Origin: Trichobilharzia regenti
Lineage: Eukaryota; Platyhelminthes; Trematoda; Strigeidida; Schistosomatidae
Length of the DNA: 64,000 nucleotides
Direction: 5' to 3'
Assembly: GCA_944472135.2 (NCBI GenBank)
Contig: OX235270.1
Span: 79,307,168 to 79,371,167, forward strand
Part shown: piece after piece, positions 11,671 through 24,200 of the stretch
How the letters are laid out: each line of letters begins with the position of its first letter
How positions within the stretch are numbered: the first letter of the stretch is position 1
Program-made: the position numbers and the translations under genes
Notes under the pieces: generated by a model
The model's input: the letters and a program-made list of their open reading frames with translations, nothing else
Told to the model about the DNA's origin: nothing
Databases searched by the model: none

Positions 11671-12837
11671 TCATTTCGAATCAAATTCTGCTTCCGCTTC
11701 AGGTACATTTAGATTTTCCATGTAGTTATTAATATAATCCTTTGAAACAATTAGTTGTAAGTCCTGTTTCCTTCTTTTCAGCCTTAGAATTTCATTATCA
11801 ATTTGCATTAGTTCCAACAACAACTTCGACTTTTCTGGCTGTGAATTTGTATTTCCTAACTTTGGTCTTATTATTGATGACGAGGAACTGGAAACAAAAG
11901 TCATTGCACACGTTTCTCCGCAATCTTTCTTAGCGTTGGTATTATCCTTGGATTTTGTCTCCAGCAAATTGTTTTCAGGCGTGCATGTTTTGGTGGGATT
12001 AAAGGAGTCTGAATTCTGTAATAAACATTTGTAATTCGATAGGAATAATACTACGATTGACATTATTTGGTTGAACATCAGTGCAGTAGTACAGTCCTGT
12101 GAAGTAGATTCACCGAAATTCTGGCTATTACTTAACATGCCGCCTTTGTCACAGCTATAGATGCTTTCCAAAGAAACATCTTGGTTACCATAATTATTTT
12201 TCGATGTTACATTCTGTAACTGGATGCTTTTGGGAGAAGTCTCGCTTCCACTATAATCAGTAAGTATCGTGTTTCCTCCAAATTCAGCTCCCGTACTACC
12301 TAACCTAATACTGTCTTCCAATTCATCGCTCCTTAATGATTCACAAAATATTGCACTTTCATATGTTGCACACCTATCTGATGCTTCTTCCAAAAAATTA
12401 GCGAACTCACTGTCTTCCTTTTGTACCGTATATTCGCTTAATACTTGACGTCTAAACTCACAAATCTCATAGAAAATACCTTCAAGATACCCTCGAGTGT
12501 TATCAGGAAATTTTTTATTGCAGCCGTCACTATATTTTCCACTTGTTAATTGTCCATGAGCCAATCGTTGTTTGGCTCTGCTTTTAGTTCTTTTCCACCA
12601 ATTTCTTAACTGCAGTGCCGATCTTGGGCTGGAACTAGGGAATTTACGTTGTAATTTCATGGAAATATGTTGCCACAATAAAATCTTTCTGTTTTTTGTT
12701 TCAGAATGACTACTTGGCGATTCTATGATATTTGGGTACCGCTGAACTTCTGATAGCAGAAACCGCAATTCCTTTTGAGTATATCTTTCTGCTCTATTTC
12801 CGACTTTGCAAAATGCATTTTTCGGTAAGTGTGACAT
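11671..12837 (-). CDS. Myb/SANT-like DNA-binding domain protein, intronless
   Basis: 388 codons in one open frame. Residues about 15-95 form a Myb/SANT-like helix-turn-helix of the type found in MSANTD and zeste-like proteins: RYTQKELRFLLSEVQRYP (helix 1), then ILLWQHISMKLQRKF (helix 2), then ALQLRNWWKRTKSRAKQ (recognition helix, with the W-W-K spacing usual for this family). The middle is Ser/Asn/Asp-rich and probably disordered. Residues about 335-370 (LLLELMQIDNEILRLKRRK) form a likely coiled coil, as is common at the C-terminus of these proteins and used for self-association. The likely role is nuclear, sequence-specific DNA binding; the target is unknown. Many such genes derive from Harbinger-type transposon DNA-binding proteins, and the lack of introns would fit that or a retrocopy. 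The first Met is the only one before the domain. Confidence 0.8.
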   Translation of the reverse strand: MSHLPKNAFCKVGNRAERYTQKELRFLLSEVQRYPNIIESPSSHSETKNRKILLWQHISMKLQRKFPSSSPRSALQLRNWWKRTKSRAKQRLAHGQLTSGKYSDGCNKKFPDNTRGYLEGIFYEICEFRRQVLSEYTVQKEDSEFANFLEEASDRCATYESAIFCESLRSDELEDSIRLGSTGAEFGGNTILTDYSGSETSPKSIQLQNVTSKNNYGNQDVSLESIYSCDKGGMLSNSQNFGESTSQDCTTALMFNQIMSIVVLFLSNYKCLLQNSDSFNPTKTCTPENNLLETKSKDNTNAKKDCGETCAMTFVSSSSSSIIRPKLGNTNSQPEKSKLLLELMQIDNEILRLKRRKQDLQLIVSKDYINNYMENLNVPEAEAEFDSK

Positions 12838-13636
12838 TGAGCACGAAATCTAACCAAGACTTTCAAAGTGTCGGTTGCAGATGCACATTCTTTGACTCAA
12901 ATAAACAAGCAACCGTCCTATGTCCAATTTTGAACAAAAGAACAACGTTTTCGGCTTAGAGTGATTCATTCACCAATTTCAGATTGGATGTAGCAATATA
13001 GAAATAGGTGATGCCAAGTTTACTTTTCGTTTTCAAGATTTTTAGTTCCAACTTCAGTTAGACTTAATCTGACCAAATGAACCTCTGTTGATGTTTTTCA
13101 TGCCTCTTCCACATGTAGATTTACACTGCTAGGTTAATAACTGCCATCAGAATTTTCCATAGAGCCCGAATGTTCACCTCTGTATGCAATTTACACGTGC
13201 CTAGAGGTAGATATGTCAGCATTCACGGACATAAACGTAACATTATTCCTAGCTAATATCAAAGGTTTTTAGAGGCTGAAGATATTGACGTCCACAGATA
13301 GTATGAAGTATAATAACTCAAGATCCAACGCCCACAACTTCCACAATATGCGTTCCACTTCGTTAACCGACTTTACCAGTTTGTCACTTACAGGATCTGT
13401 TGATTATACGTGTTAATCTAATCAATTAAAAAGTGATGTGCTGCTAATGGACCTAGTTGCTGCGTACTAGGATCAGGCTGCAATTACTTTACCTAAATCC
13501 ATGTACATGTTTACGACCTCTAATGCGCCAAACACTGTGCACGAATTAATATCGGCGTAGAATAACAAATATGAACGAGTGAAGAAACGTGAAATATTAT
13601 GAGTGGCGTAGTCAACACCTTTAAGCATATTTAACC
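12838..13636. other. Intergenic, no gene recognised
   Basis: The 5' side of the Myb/SANT-like gene and the left flank of the BEL/Pao element. No long coding frame and no clear promoter motif were found. Confidence 0.4.
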
Positions 13637-13640
13637 ATGC

Positions 13641-13982
13641 CGTCAATTTAGTCGAAGAATGAATGATCGATTCATGGTTGTTTGCTCAAACCCAACTCCT
13701 CCATATTTTTCGCGGGTCATCAATGCGGCAGTCATCGTCTCATCGTTCGCTGTTCAGAGGAAGAATAAAAACAATCGGAAGTATTACCGTGATTTGTTGT
13801 TATAACATTTATTCCTACGCCTTCTGTAATAACATTATTGTTGGTTATATGTTGGAGTTGGAATAAAGGAATCTTTAGTCGCCAATCAGTGTTCTGGTTT
13901 TCGCGCTGATTATTACAAAGTGTTTCTAAAAGTCTTCGAGGGACAGCGTGAGGTCCAGCTTAGCAAGAGCTGGACATTGACA
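13641..13982 (+). repeat. 5' LTR of the BEL/Pao element
   Basis: Aligns with 17809-18146 over its whole length (shared blocks CATATTTTTCGC, GGCAGTCATCGTC and GAGGGACAGCGTGAGGTCCAG). It begins CGTCAATTTAG where the 3' LTR has TGTCAATGTAG, so the terminal TG has mutated. It ends TTGACA. A possible primer-binding site starts at TGG 13995, weakly supported. Confidence 0.85.
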
Positions 13983-14049
13983 TTTTATGAGAATTGGCTG
14001 ACAGATTCTGATAGTTTTGGATAGTTTCCGTTCGTCTTTCCTGGTTCCT

Positions 14050-15464
14050 GCCAGTCTTTTTCAACAAGTATTATCTGGAACTTTCCTGGAATTTTGGTCA
14101 AATTCAATGATGCCTGGGTCAAAGAAGGGACAAAGCGTGTGGAAGCAAACAGGAAAGCAAGTAATGCTGAGATGCTTGTTAATTTTAATGATATGTATGA
14201 TGCTCAGCATGATGAGTCTGTTGTTCATGTTTCGCAGTCTAGCGATAATAGGCCGAAATTTTAACCTCGGTGTATCGATGGAAACCCAGCTGACTATTTA
14301 CAGTTTTTAAAGGAGTTTGAAATCATGTTGAGCAGTTTTTTATTAAATGATGAAATGAAGTTGATATATTTGATGAGGTACTGCACTGGAGTTGCTTCAA
14401 GAGCTATTCAGTGCTGTAAGTTCATGCCCTCTAACGAAGGATACTCTGAGGCTATGAGTATACTGCGTCAAAGACTCGAAAAACTTCGATGATTGTAAGA
14501 AAGTTATTCGAGGCTGTTAAGGGTAATGGTGGTCAATTACAAGATGACTCCAAGGCACTCTCCGAGTTTTTGGATAATCTGATGAATTACAAGAAAACGT
14601 TGATTTCGATGAATTGCATTAGTGATCTGAACTCAAGTTCCGTCCTAGAGGTAATAACGAGACGCCTACCTACCTACTCGGCTGCAAAGGAAGTGGGTGA
14701 AGATAAGCTCTCCTATAGAGGATGAAAATAGTGAGCCAAAGTTTTATGATATTCTGAAACTGGTAAGAGATAGTGTCAATCAATCTATGAGCAAGCTTGC
14801 CAGTATACTGCATCCCACCCCCAGAATAGAGCAGTCTGAGAGCAAAACGCAAGCATTTATGACGAAAGGGTTTCAAAGAAGTGGATATCGAGAGAGATGT
14901 ATGGTGTCTAGTAAAAGCTTTCGTGGGACATCCCCAACAGATAAGTTACAAGTTGCGAGACAAACACGGTGGTGTTTTACACGTTCGCAAGAAGTGCATA
15001 CAAAGGTGAACTGTGAAGAAGTGACCTAGTTTAGTAGTAAGCCAAATGTGAAGTCAACGTCATCAAGTTCTGACTACGAATCGTGTGACAATAATGGTGC
15101 GGTGAAGAAACCTGTAGTTGCAACTGGTAAGCCATTGTTGATTATGGTGTCACAGATGACACCGCAATTAGTGCAGGAGAAGAGAGTTACAGTTTCAGAG
15201 TCTAGTTCTGACTCCACAAGTTTACAAGGTATTACTAGTCAGAGTAAAGGTATAAAACCTTTTGGGATTTGCGAGAAGGAACCCAAATCATCCGCTGCTG
15301 TTAATAAAGTGCTTCGAAATTATGAAGTTGATCATACAAACGGAGGTAAAGTGGATATTTGTGACAGTGGTCATGATAGTGCAGATTTGTCTTTGGCTGA
15401 TCATGATCAGATGAACGGAATGCCTACTACTACTACTGAGTTGAATAAAAGTTTAATAATGTAA
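14050..15464 (+). pseudogene. Broken BEL/Pao gag
   Basis: Gag pieces occur in successive frames. The 14097-14280 piece (VKFNDAWVKEGTKR...) ends in an in-frame TAA. The same frame continues at about 14262 with GNPADYLQFLKEFEIML, then LIYLMRYCTGVASRAIQCC and GYSEAMSILRQRL, the DUF1759-like core of BEL/Pao gag proteins. A TGA at about 14491 follows and the frame shifts to 14489-14725 (KLFEAVKGNGGQL...), then to 14697-15029, then to a Ser-rich stretch at 15048-15464. I see no intact zinc knuckle. Assignment to BEL/Pao comes from the order of these gag motifs; all interruptions point to decay. Confidence 0.75.
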
Positions 15465-16700
15465 TGTTATGTATTTCATACAAATTTTAAAAAAAATTTA
15501 CATGAAAATGCATGCCCTTTTTTACAGGCACGATCAAGTAAGATATAGTCTCAAATCTCAGATTCTCTGCAAGTTAATCATATTTCAACTGTTAAATATT
15601 TGATACATATAATACACTCATTTTCTGAACTAGGCCGTACAGTTATTGAATTGTACAGTTGTCCTCCGGGTTGAGCGGGAAAATCGACTTCGTTTCGTTT
15701 TCATCCCGTGGTTTTAGGCATACGATAGCCAACCAATATTGAGGTAAGTACAACTTTTACAAGGGATTGAAGTCTGTTTTCGAAAAATTAAAGTGCTGAG
15801 GTGAATCATTAAATTGTAATGAAATAGGTAAGTGCAAGTATCATTAATAAATGCATTTATAAAGGAAACTCCCTAGGCTGACAACGTTCATTTGCAATGT
15901 ATAATGCTTCCTGTACAGTTTGAACCATCATGATGTCCACTTTTGGTTTTAATACATTTAACCTCAGTTGTGCCAGTTATTTTTTTGTTTAATACCTTTT
16001 TGTGCATTTAGTGCACAACCGTACCCTTCAGAGACAGGAATATAATAAGTCATAAAGAGCTGTAAAATGTTAGTTCTGTACAGTTCTGTACAGCTCGAAC
16101 GTGAAGTAAACTTAAAGGTAGATGCGGTGGTAGAAGGTATGGATACTCATGAGACCGTCAGTGTAAATGATCAGCGTGTAGCCCAATTATCATCAGATGC
16201 TAATGCTTAACTGGAGCTAATAACAAAAGACAGCAGCGGTGGTAATCATACAGTTAGACAACCTACTAAAAGCCGAACAAAAACAGCTTCTGATGCACCA
16301 CTAAGTTCATCAACTTGTGTCACTCTGTCGTCGTTGGTGTTGTCATCCACGATGAAAGGTATGTCCCTGAACTCACGTGTCTTATGTTATGATTATGTTA
16401 GTATCAGCCCGTTTGAACGGACGAAAATCAATGGTCAGTTTAGTGAGGATAGGCCAACTGTATATGAGAGTGTAATTGTTAAACTGACTTGCACGAATAA
16501 AGGCATTTAAAGTTTCAAATTACTATTTGAATGCTATTATCTTTGGTGTAAATTGCTCTGTTTCTACGCTTGCATCTTCAGATACGTCGTATTTTTGTCA
16601 GTTATCTATATTCTACGATACAATGACATGGGCGTGTCACCATTCAGAGTTGAGGATATAGATGATAGAAGGAAGTCAGCAAATGAACTCCGCGACGATT
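15465..16700 (+). other. BEL/Pao internal region without pol
   Basis: Where about 3-4 kb of pol would be expected there is short, mostly non-coding sequence. A coding-like stretch near 16080-16370 contains VDAVVEGMDTHETVSVNDQR and a Thr/Ser-rich continuation, interrupted by TAA. I cannot identify it. Confidence 0.45.
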
Positions 16701-16714
16701 TTCCAACCAAGGGC

Positions 16715-17295
16715 GTCAACCTGAGAAGGGTTGTAGGCGTACTGGTGTAAATCCTACAATTCTTCAAGGGTAGTGCGTCGAAGCGCAGTCCATCGTACTT
16801 GGTGTGTGATTTTGTACACATGTTCATATTGCATATACTGAATTGATATCGTCTCTCGTCTGTCTGTTGGTAACTTTTTTTTGTGTCCGGACGACTTCCA
16901 CTTGAATCATCAACCTGAGAAGGAATGTAGGCTTACTGGTGTAAGTCCTACAGTTTTCCAACTGTAATTCGTCAAGGCAGGATCCACAACATTTGATGTA
17001 TTGATTGTACATATGTTTGTGTTAAATAATCGAGTGGGTTCCAACCATTGTGTTTGTTGGTTAATCTTGTTTGTATCCGGACATTCTACAACCTGCAATC
17101 GTCAACCTGAAAAGGGTTGCAATTTTTCAAAGGAATTACATCAAGACACGATCTGCAAGGTTATTTGTACTGCTTGTATATACGTGTGGTGTGTCATATC
17201 TACTGGTGTTCTTTTGATTCACTGTGTTTACCTGTTGTTTTCGTATCTTAGTGTATTGCATAATTTTGTTAAATTGTTCGTCATGATTACTTCTG
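16715..17295 (+). repeat. Tandem repeat of about 193 bp, three diverged units
   Basis: The landmark TCAACCTGA(A/G)AAGG recurs at 16716, 16910 and 17102 (spacings 194 and 192). Between landmarks the units share GTGTCCGGAC-like and TGTACATATGTT-like blocks at matching offsets. The third unit is the most diverged. The array lies in the internal region of the BEL/Pao element, before its polypurine tract. Confidence 0.75.
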
Positions 17296-17808
17296 AAGTT
17301 CGTTCAAGTCTTGCGCATCCGTGAATGAATTGACTGATGTTAAAGACAGCAGATGGGTCATATATGCCAGGGAGACAAGTGCTGAGAATGACATGCACAC
17401 TCCGGGTAGCAAGAGTGTAGACGACTGAGGCTTGCATACGTCACCGTTACTAGAACTGAGGCAGAATGAGTGACAAGCAATAGCAGTGGTAATTGGTGGT
17501 GAGTAGATAAGAGAATGTGCGAAGAGTATCATGAGGTGGTGCTATGGTCACGTTGTGTTCTGCAAGAGTCATTCTAGCAAGTGGCGATTGTGTTGCGAGA
17601 TGTCAAGAGGATGCCTTTAACTGGAAGACGTAGGTCGTCATCGATGTGTGAGATTGTGCTGTGGGTATGCTTATGGTGTGTCGGCTTTCTGTTTGTTTTC
17701 CATTTCAGCTTTGTCCGTGTGACCCAGATTCTCGCACCGGCATCCGAGTCAACGTGAATTGGTTGTGATGGAGAAAAAGGAAGAATGGATCCCTTTCTTG
17801 GCGGGGAG

Positions 17809-18146
17809 TGTCAATGTAGTTGAAGATTGAACGATCAATTCATGGTTGTTTGCTTAAAACCCAACTTCCCCATATTTTTCGCAAGTCATTGACCCGGCAG
17901 TCATCGTCCCATCGTTTGCTGTTCGTTGGAAGAGAGAAAACTATCTGATTTATTATTGTGATTTATTGTCATGACATTTATTCTTAGAATTTGTGTAAAA
18001 TAACCTAATGGTAGGCTCCCTGTTGGTGCAAAAATAAACGGTTCTCGAGTCACCAATTTGGGTTCTGGCTTTTTCGCGTTAGTTATTAGGCATAGCCTTT
18101 GAGGGACAGCGTGAGGTCCAGTGTGGTAAGAGCTGGACTTTGAAAA
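17809..18146 (+). repeat. 3' LTR of the BEL/Pao element
   Basis: Starts TGTCAATG right after the polypurine tract and ends near TTGAAAA, followed by ATGC as at the left flank. AATAAA in GCAAAAATAAACGG (about 18034) could be the LTR poly(A) signal. Confidence 0.85.
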
Positions 18147-18150
18147 ATGC

Positions 18151-21100
18151 TATGTGCAGCAAGATAGTCAAAAAACAACGTTAAATTACGCAAAGTATTA
18201 TTTCGCCAGACATATATGTAATCAGTTTCTGTGAAATTCCAACACAGGTGCATGAATTAAGCTTAGAAATGTTGAGTTAGTTTTACTTCGGGCAGAATAT
18301 AATGACTCGCTTACATTCAACTGAAGATGATACATGACTAAACATTTTAAAACGCCGCTCTGAATACGAGACAATCAGCTTTCCTCTGTGGTAAATTTGA
18401 CAAGATGACAAGGGAAATTTTACTGCATCCTCCTGGTTCTTGACATCTACATGCTTTCTTGGTTTATAACTTACCACCATATTTAACCAGTTGATCACTA
18501 CGAGATATTAATTAAATCATTCAGTGTTTTAATTTCACATATCATGGATATGCTTAAGGGGAAGTCAGCTCACAGTAATGACTCTTCTAGGAATGCTATC
18601 AAAGGAAATTGAGATAATAGCCACTAAAATGTGCAACACGATCAATATGAACAGCAAAGTCCCCTTATTTGAAAACAAAACTTAAAAAGCTACATCTGTG
18701 GATACGAGAAAGAAAGCCACGTAAGCTGATGAAAGGGGCCAAATGTATCTACCTAGACAAAAATACGTCTAGTTGCTGAAATTTCCCAGAATATATCGGA
18801 CACTGTGAATGCTGCATAAGTTTTGGACAGTTCTAACACTCTGTTACCTACAAAAAATATTAAATTAAACTGAAGCTTGAATAGTAGCTACTTCTGGCTA
18901 TTTACCTGACGAAGATAATTTCCATCAAATCACACGGAGAAAACAGCATCCTCATTCCATACAAAAATGTTACTTGCTTTCAGTTAACCAAAGAAACAAT
19001 AACTTTAGAGTGTTAACGTATTAGGTGACATGAAAAAACTCATCTTCATGCAGCGAGCAGAATACTTCAGTGGACACCCTACTACTCACCAAAGAATGAG
19101 AGTGAATCATGGCCACCATGAAGCGAAAATTCACTTGTTACTTACCTGTCACACTTATCCCGACAATGCCCAATGTGATGGAAAATTTAATGGATGAAAA
19201 TCTGCCATGATAAAAGATTTACGAATACCAGGGCGGTTTCTGCCATGGTTGAATTTCTCAGCTTGAAATGCCGAAGAGTCGTATAACAAAAGAGATATCC
19301 CAGTTCATATGAGATTACTCAACGTTTTAAAGAGGCTTAAGGCTGTGAAGTAGACATCGACAGCTCGAATGTTAATCGGCTTGAAGGTGATGGTGAAATT
19401 CCTCGTCATCCAACCGATCTACTGAGTTTTCAGTAGTGCCAATATGGGACATTAACTTTTTTATCATTCAGACCGAACTGATAACATGCCAGCTTCTGAA
19501 TAATTCGGGACCTCCACGCTAAGCAGAGGCCGTCACAAAGCTCAAAAATGCAGTAGTTAGTGTGGATTTGCAGGGTTATTGGAACAAATCGTCCGTCAGC
19601 TAAGTCATGTAATGCTTATGTGTGGTATTTTATGATGGGTCACTAATCAGGTGTCTAAAAGTCGAATGAACCCACATTTTTCTGTTCGGAGATTTAATCT
19701 TCTGCAATTTATGTCTGTGGATGTAACCCTTGGCACTCAGTGAAAAGTCATAAACTTTCCCAGGGTACATACATCTAATATATTTAAATGATGAGAATGT
19801 CGACCAAACTGAAGTACATCAGATAACCCTATGAATTCCCTTCAATAATTTTGACGAATATATAGTGTCTACTCTTTTCCCATTTGTATTCGTGATGGCT
19901 CAACACATCCTGACCTCAAAATTGATTTTCAGATTTCCGTAGCTATGACAATGACTGTCATTTAATTTGTGATCTTTTTTCTCTAAACCAAATCAAACGG
20001 CTGTATGTGGTGATTCTACAAACTGTACAAATCCTTCAAAAATATAAACGACCTGCTAGTACATTTGATACAGGTGGAATGTTTACCTGAATAGTATATC
20101 GGTCTTTAAAGTACATGTAAGAATGATGTAGACTGCCAAAGTAGTAAAGGTTAAAAGTCTTGAATTTCTCTATAATCAAGGTTGCTGAAAATCTAGAGAA
20201 TAAATCACGTCTACGGTTCCCTCAGAAACGTGTCTACAGTCGCAGCTGTCTATCCTGTAACTCTCAAGGCCTCTGTTCCCCCGAAACAAGAAACTAATGC
20301 AAACAATATGTAAACCTTCAGAAGTACGAAGTATATCTGAATATCACACACGCAAGTCGATGGTTAATGCTTAAATGACGAGGTTTCCCACATTGGCGAA
20401 CGAGAGTTACACGACAGTGTACCACTTTACCTGGATACTTGGCTGCTTTCCTTCAGTCTCGCTATTCGACTTAAACAGTGACGCTGAGAATCTAGTGTTG
20501 AGTGAAGGATTCTGTAGACTAATAATCTTGAGTTGTTTACCGCTTTAATAAACTGACTGCTGACACCCGTCTTACAAGAGTCTACAAAAGAACTGGATTC
20601 CTTCCTCACCGCCAAAGATGCCTGTGAGGGCAAACAATTTCGAATGATTACAGACCTTATAAAAGATAATAGACATGGAAGATTCAAACTTTCTCCAGGT
20701 GCTCCTACACCTGGGGAATTTTTGAGATTGTAAAAAACATGCGTAAGACCACACACGGAAGTTAACGGTACGTTTTCTTCCCCATTTCTCAAAAAAGACA
20801 CCAAACTCTCGAGGAGCTCAAAGACTGCACAATAAGACCTTGATGGCTTTCCGAGGTAAACCCTATCATAAATGGCTGAAGAAATTATGTCTGATTAAAT
20901 TTAGCTGCCGCTGTCTTAAGAGGGTTTATTAACTGACTGTAAAATTACGGGTGTTTGGAATCACCCAAACAAATGTTATCTGCCTCTAAGTATGCACTTG
21001 CTTCCTCGTGACAATCCATGAAATATTGCTCACCAGAGAAGAAAGACTCCAACGCGCTCCAATATTTTCACTTTGAGTTTGCCACCCCGGGATCTTGACC
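18151..21100. other. Unclassified repeat-like DNA
   Basis: Nearly 3 kb with many short coding-like pieces in changing plus-strand frames (for example DGSTHPDLKIDFQISVAM near 19890 and LANESYTTVYHF near 20395) broken by stops. A 125-codon minus frame sits at 20427-20804. The composition suggests a dead transposable element, but I cannot place it in a class. Confidence 0.4.
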
Positions 21101-21102
21101 AG

Positions 21103-21286
21103 CGGATTTGGATGGTACATTATCCGTAGAAAGCTCTAATTGGAGGTTGGAGAATAATGCAGTGATACAACCACTGCGTCCAATTAGTCTATCCCTTCAA
21201 AATTCACTCACTGTTAGTGGATATGCGTTAACTCCTGTGGTAGGGCAGGTGACTCTAGAACATAAAATTTCATTGGAAACTGAAAG
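21103..21286 (+). CDS. Gene B candidate upstream exon
   Basis: Open from an acceptor (TTGACCAG) to a donor (AAG/GTATTG). The peptide DLDGTLSVESSNWRLENN... reads as real protein. It ends in phase 2. A 23-bp micro-exon at 21479-21501 (acceptor CTTCATTTCAG, donor ACA/GTAATT) would bring it into phase with 22853. An alternative donor is CAG/GTGACT at 21250. Confidence 0.45.
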
Positions 21287-24200
21287 GTATTGATCAAAAG
21301 CAATAGAAAAGCTCCAGCATACGACGGATATTTGAAGAAGGAAATCTTGTTTTATTTTTTAAAGAAGTAAGTGTTACCACGAAGAAAACGGTGGTTTTTC
21401 AATGTTGTCACCTTTCAGTTACAATTAGGATATAATTAGTATTTTTGTCAAATATACATATACACAGCTTCATTTCAGAGCATTTTTAGTTGCTTTTAAC
21501 AGTAATTTTGCACGGAAGACTATTTAGCCTTCTCTGTACTGTAACTTTATAGAATTATTTGTCATCTGACCAGATAGCAAAAATAATGATTCAGACCTGA
21601 ATCATTATTTTGACATTGTTCGGTCAGTGATCAACCTGATAACAAATATAAAGTATCCCACAAGACTGCTTCATTTGTCACTATCCTTATAAATTTGCGA
21701 AATACCTAGGTCCTGACACATTTATTCCTGTGCCAATGGAATGAATAGTGTAATTTTTCGTTACAGTTCTAATTTCAATCTGATTCTTGTGCATTGAGAA
21801 CCTAATTGAAATAAAATGTTCCAAGCCTGTTCGAATATACTTCTTCCAGTATCCTTAAATGACTGGACAGAGACTTTATTCATATCCTCAGTTATCATTG
21901 ACGTTGGGTGCATTGTAGACCTTCGAGGCGGAATAAGATCGGTTTTTTTGACTATCTTAATATTTCAGTTATGTATGGATGACATGGAAACTTTCGAACA
22001 TATTCCACCTTTAAAACGACTGGTAGTATTGTGATATTATACTTAAATGATATGTCCGTTTTGTGTAAACTTGCATGATCATACCAATTACTAGTACAAA
22101 CTTTATCAATTGAAACTTCCAATCTTTATATTAATATAAGACTAACTATTTATTGAGTGGAGACTGGATTAAGTTTTATTGGCTTTGGCTGCAGTTTTGT
22201 AATTTTTCGAATTTTACTTAGTGTTAACGTCACTTAATACATAAGTGTCGCTTGAAGTCGGAAAATGTAGAAAAATGTCTTCAACACTAGATTAATAAAT
22301 ACTTTACTTCAACTGTTTTGATATTTATCGCGATGTCAAACTACTTACCAGGTTTTTCGAATTTATTTGCCAAAATGTCTTTTCTTTTGCAGAAAATGTT
22401 CCTGTACAAATAAAAAATCCGATTTCTTTTAATCTTGACATACGGATTTAAAAATACCTCAGGAATATTAATCACAGTATGTCTTGGAAATTTGTCTCTA
22501 CCGTATGCGACGTCACTAAACTGTTTGATACTTCAAAATGAAAACGTACGAAGAAATAAGATAATCTCACTTAAATTATTTACAGAGTTTTTTAAATATG
22601 ATTTTAATAGTTTGGTTTTCTTGGAAACACTACTTCAATAATCCTCTTGTGTATACTACTTGAACCATATATGGCCAAAAGTAATTTTCCAAATTTAACA
22701 TGGGACCACCTGGTTAACTGCCTGCCACCACCTCATTTGTATGAGGTTCGCAGTCTTATAGGCGATGACATTATTGACCAAACTTTGGAATTGAAATCCG
22801 AAGTAATGTGGCATTTATTCATTTTAATAAACCCCAGGTTATTTTATTTTAGAACTAGTCACAGAAAATACTTCAACAACTAACTCCCTCTCATTTGCCA
22901 AACTACATCCACAAACTTTCTCAGAATCTGCGGACAATATCGACCGTTTCGTTAGGCTTTATTTAGACAATGCCAATAAAAAGTAAGTTGAACATTCTAT
23001 TATGAAAATCATTGTTTTAGGTCGAAGCAGAAACCTCACAACAAAGCTTTCCGTCAATCAAAAGGTAAGCCTTCAAAATGTAAATATACTAAAGCCTAAG
23101 TTAACTAACTTGCGATCGAAAGTATAGTGGATCATAAAGAGTCCTTTAGACCCTGAAATTTTATGACTTATTTTAATAATATTAGATATTAATGAACAAG
23201 TTTTCGTTCTTGAAGTCATTATGCCAACAACAATGAGATAATATAGGGTTTTTTATTCTGTAATAAGTGAATTAATTTTCAAGTACTTTTGGTCCAAGAA
23301 TATGTGAAGATAAAACTTATTCAGCGGTGAACCCATTAGGATAGAGATAACCTCTCAAATGGGAGGAATGGTAAACACATCTATTCAATGCAAACCAATC
23401 ACACAGCATCATCTCACATTTCATAGGAGTAAACCCCGTGCCAAATATGTCTAGATTTTCTCTCAAGGTTGTCAGATGAGTGCACGCCTTCTCAGTACCT
23501 TCCCCTAATGAGAGAATATCGTTTACGTACTCTAGATCAATGGGATTTATCTGTGATAATAAGTCACTCTGTCAGAAATCGAAGTCGACTGAAGGCAAAT
23601 CTGTCTGTATGATGAAATGAAATGCACGGGGTGACATTGTGTATCCCCAAAGTACATCATTGGTTCTCATCACTTCAGCCGACGACTCCGCATACTGTCA
23701 CACAAGACTGATTGCGTTCGATTAGAGCATCTCAATTAAAACAATTCATTTTTCTTACGTCTTATGGTCGTACCCTGCAACAGTGTCTGTCGATCAATCG
23801 ATACATATATCCACGAAATGTTAATTTCACTATTTATCAGGTTTCTTTACCAGAATATTGCTTAAGATTTTAACTTTTGAACTATCTTTTTCCTTCACGT
23901 TCCCACTGGGTCATAGGGTTTCAAGCTGGAGGCTTGAAGTTTCGGCAGCAGTGGTGTTTATTTTTGCAGGATGGGGTTGCTAGCCTCATGCCCAACCTTT
24001 CCTCTTTATCAGTCTCACTACTGGCTTAGCGAGGTAAGGGATCGAACCCCGGACCATGTGCATGGTAGACGAGCGCCTTAACCGCTGTGCCACTGACGCA
24101 CATTGAATTATTATAATAATAATAAAGATATAGTAGCAAATAGAATATCACCTAAAATTAGGAAAATTCCACAAAAATTGAGGATCACTCAAACCTACAT

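Larger units (their letters stand above)
13641..18146 (+). mobile_element. Deleted BEL/Pao LTR retrotransposon (about 4.5 kb)
   Basis: Two similar direct repeats (13641-13982 and 17809-18146) flank an internal region that starts with a broken BEL/Pao-type gag and ends in a polypurine tract (GGCGGGGAG, 17800-17808). ATGC occurs on both outer sides (13637-13640 and 18147-18150) and is a plausible 4-bp target duplication. Protease, reverse transcriptase, RNase H and integrase are missing, so the copy cannot move by itself. LTR divergence is easily visible, so the insertion is old. Confidence 0.85.

Noticed and set aside
24029..24100. tRNA gene on the minus strand
   Set aside because: The same head occurs at 29930-29993 and 36590-36660 with a shared downstream body, so it is a SINE.
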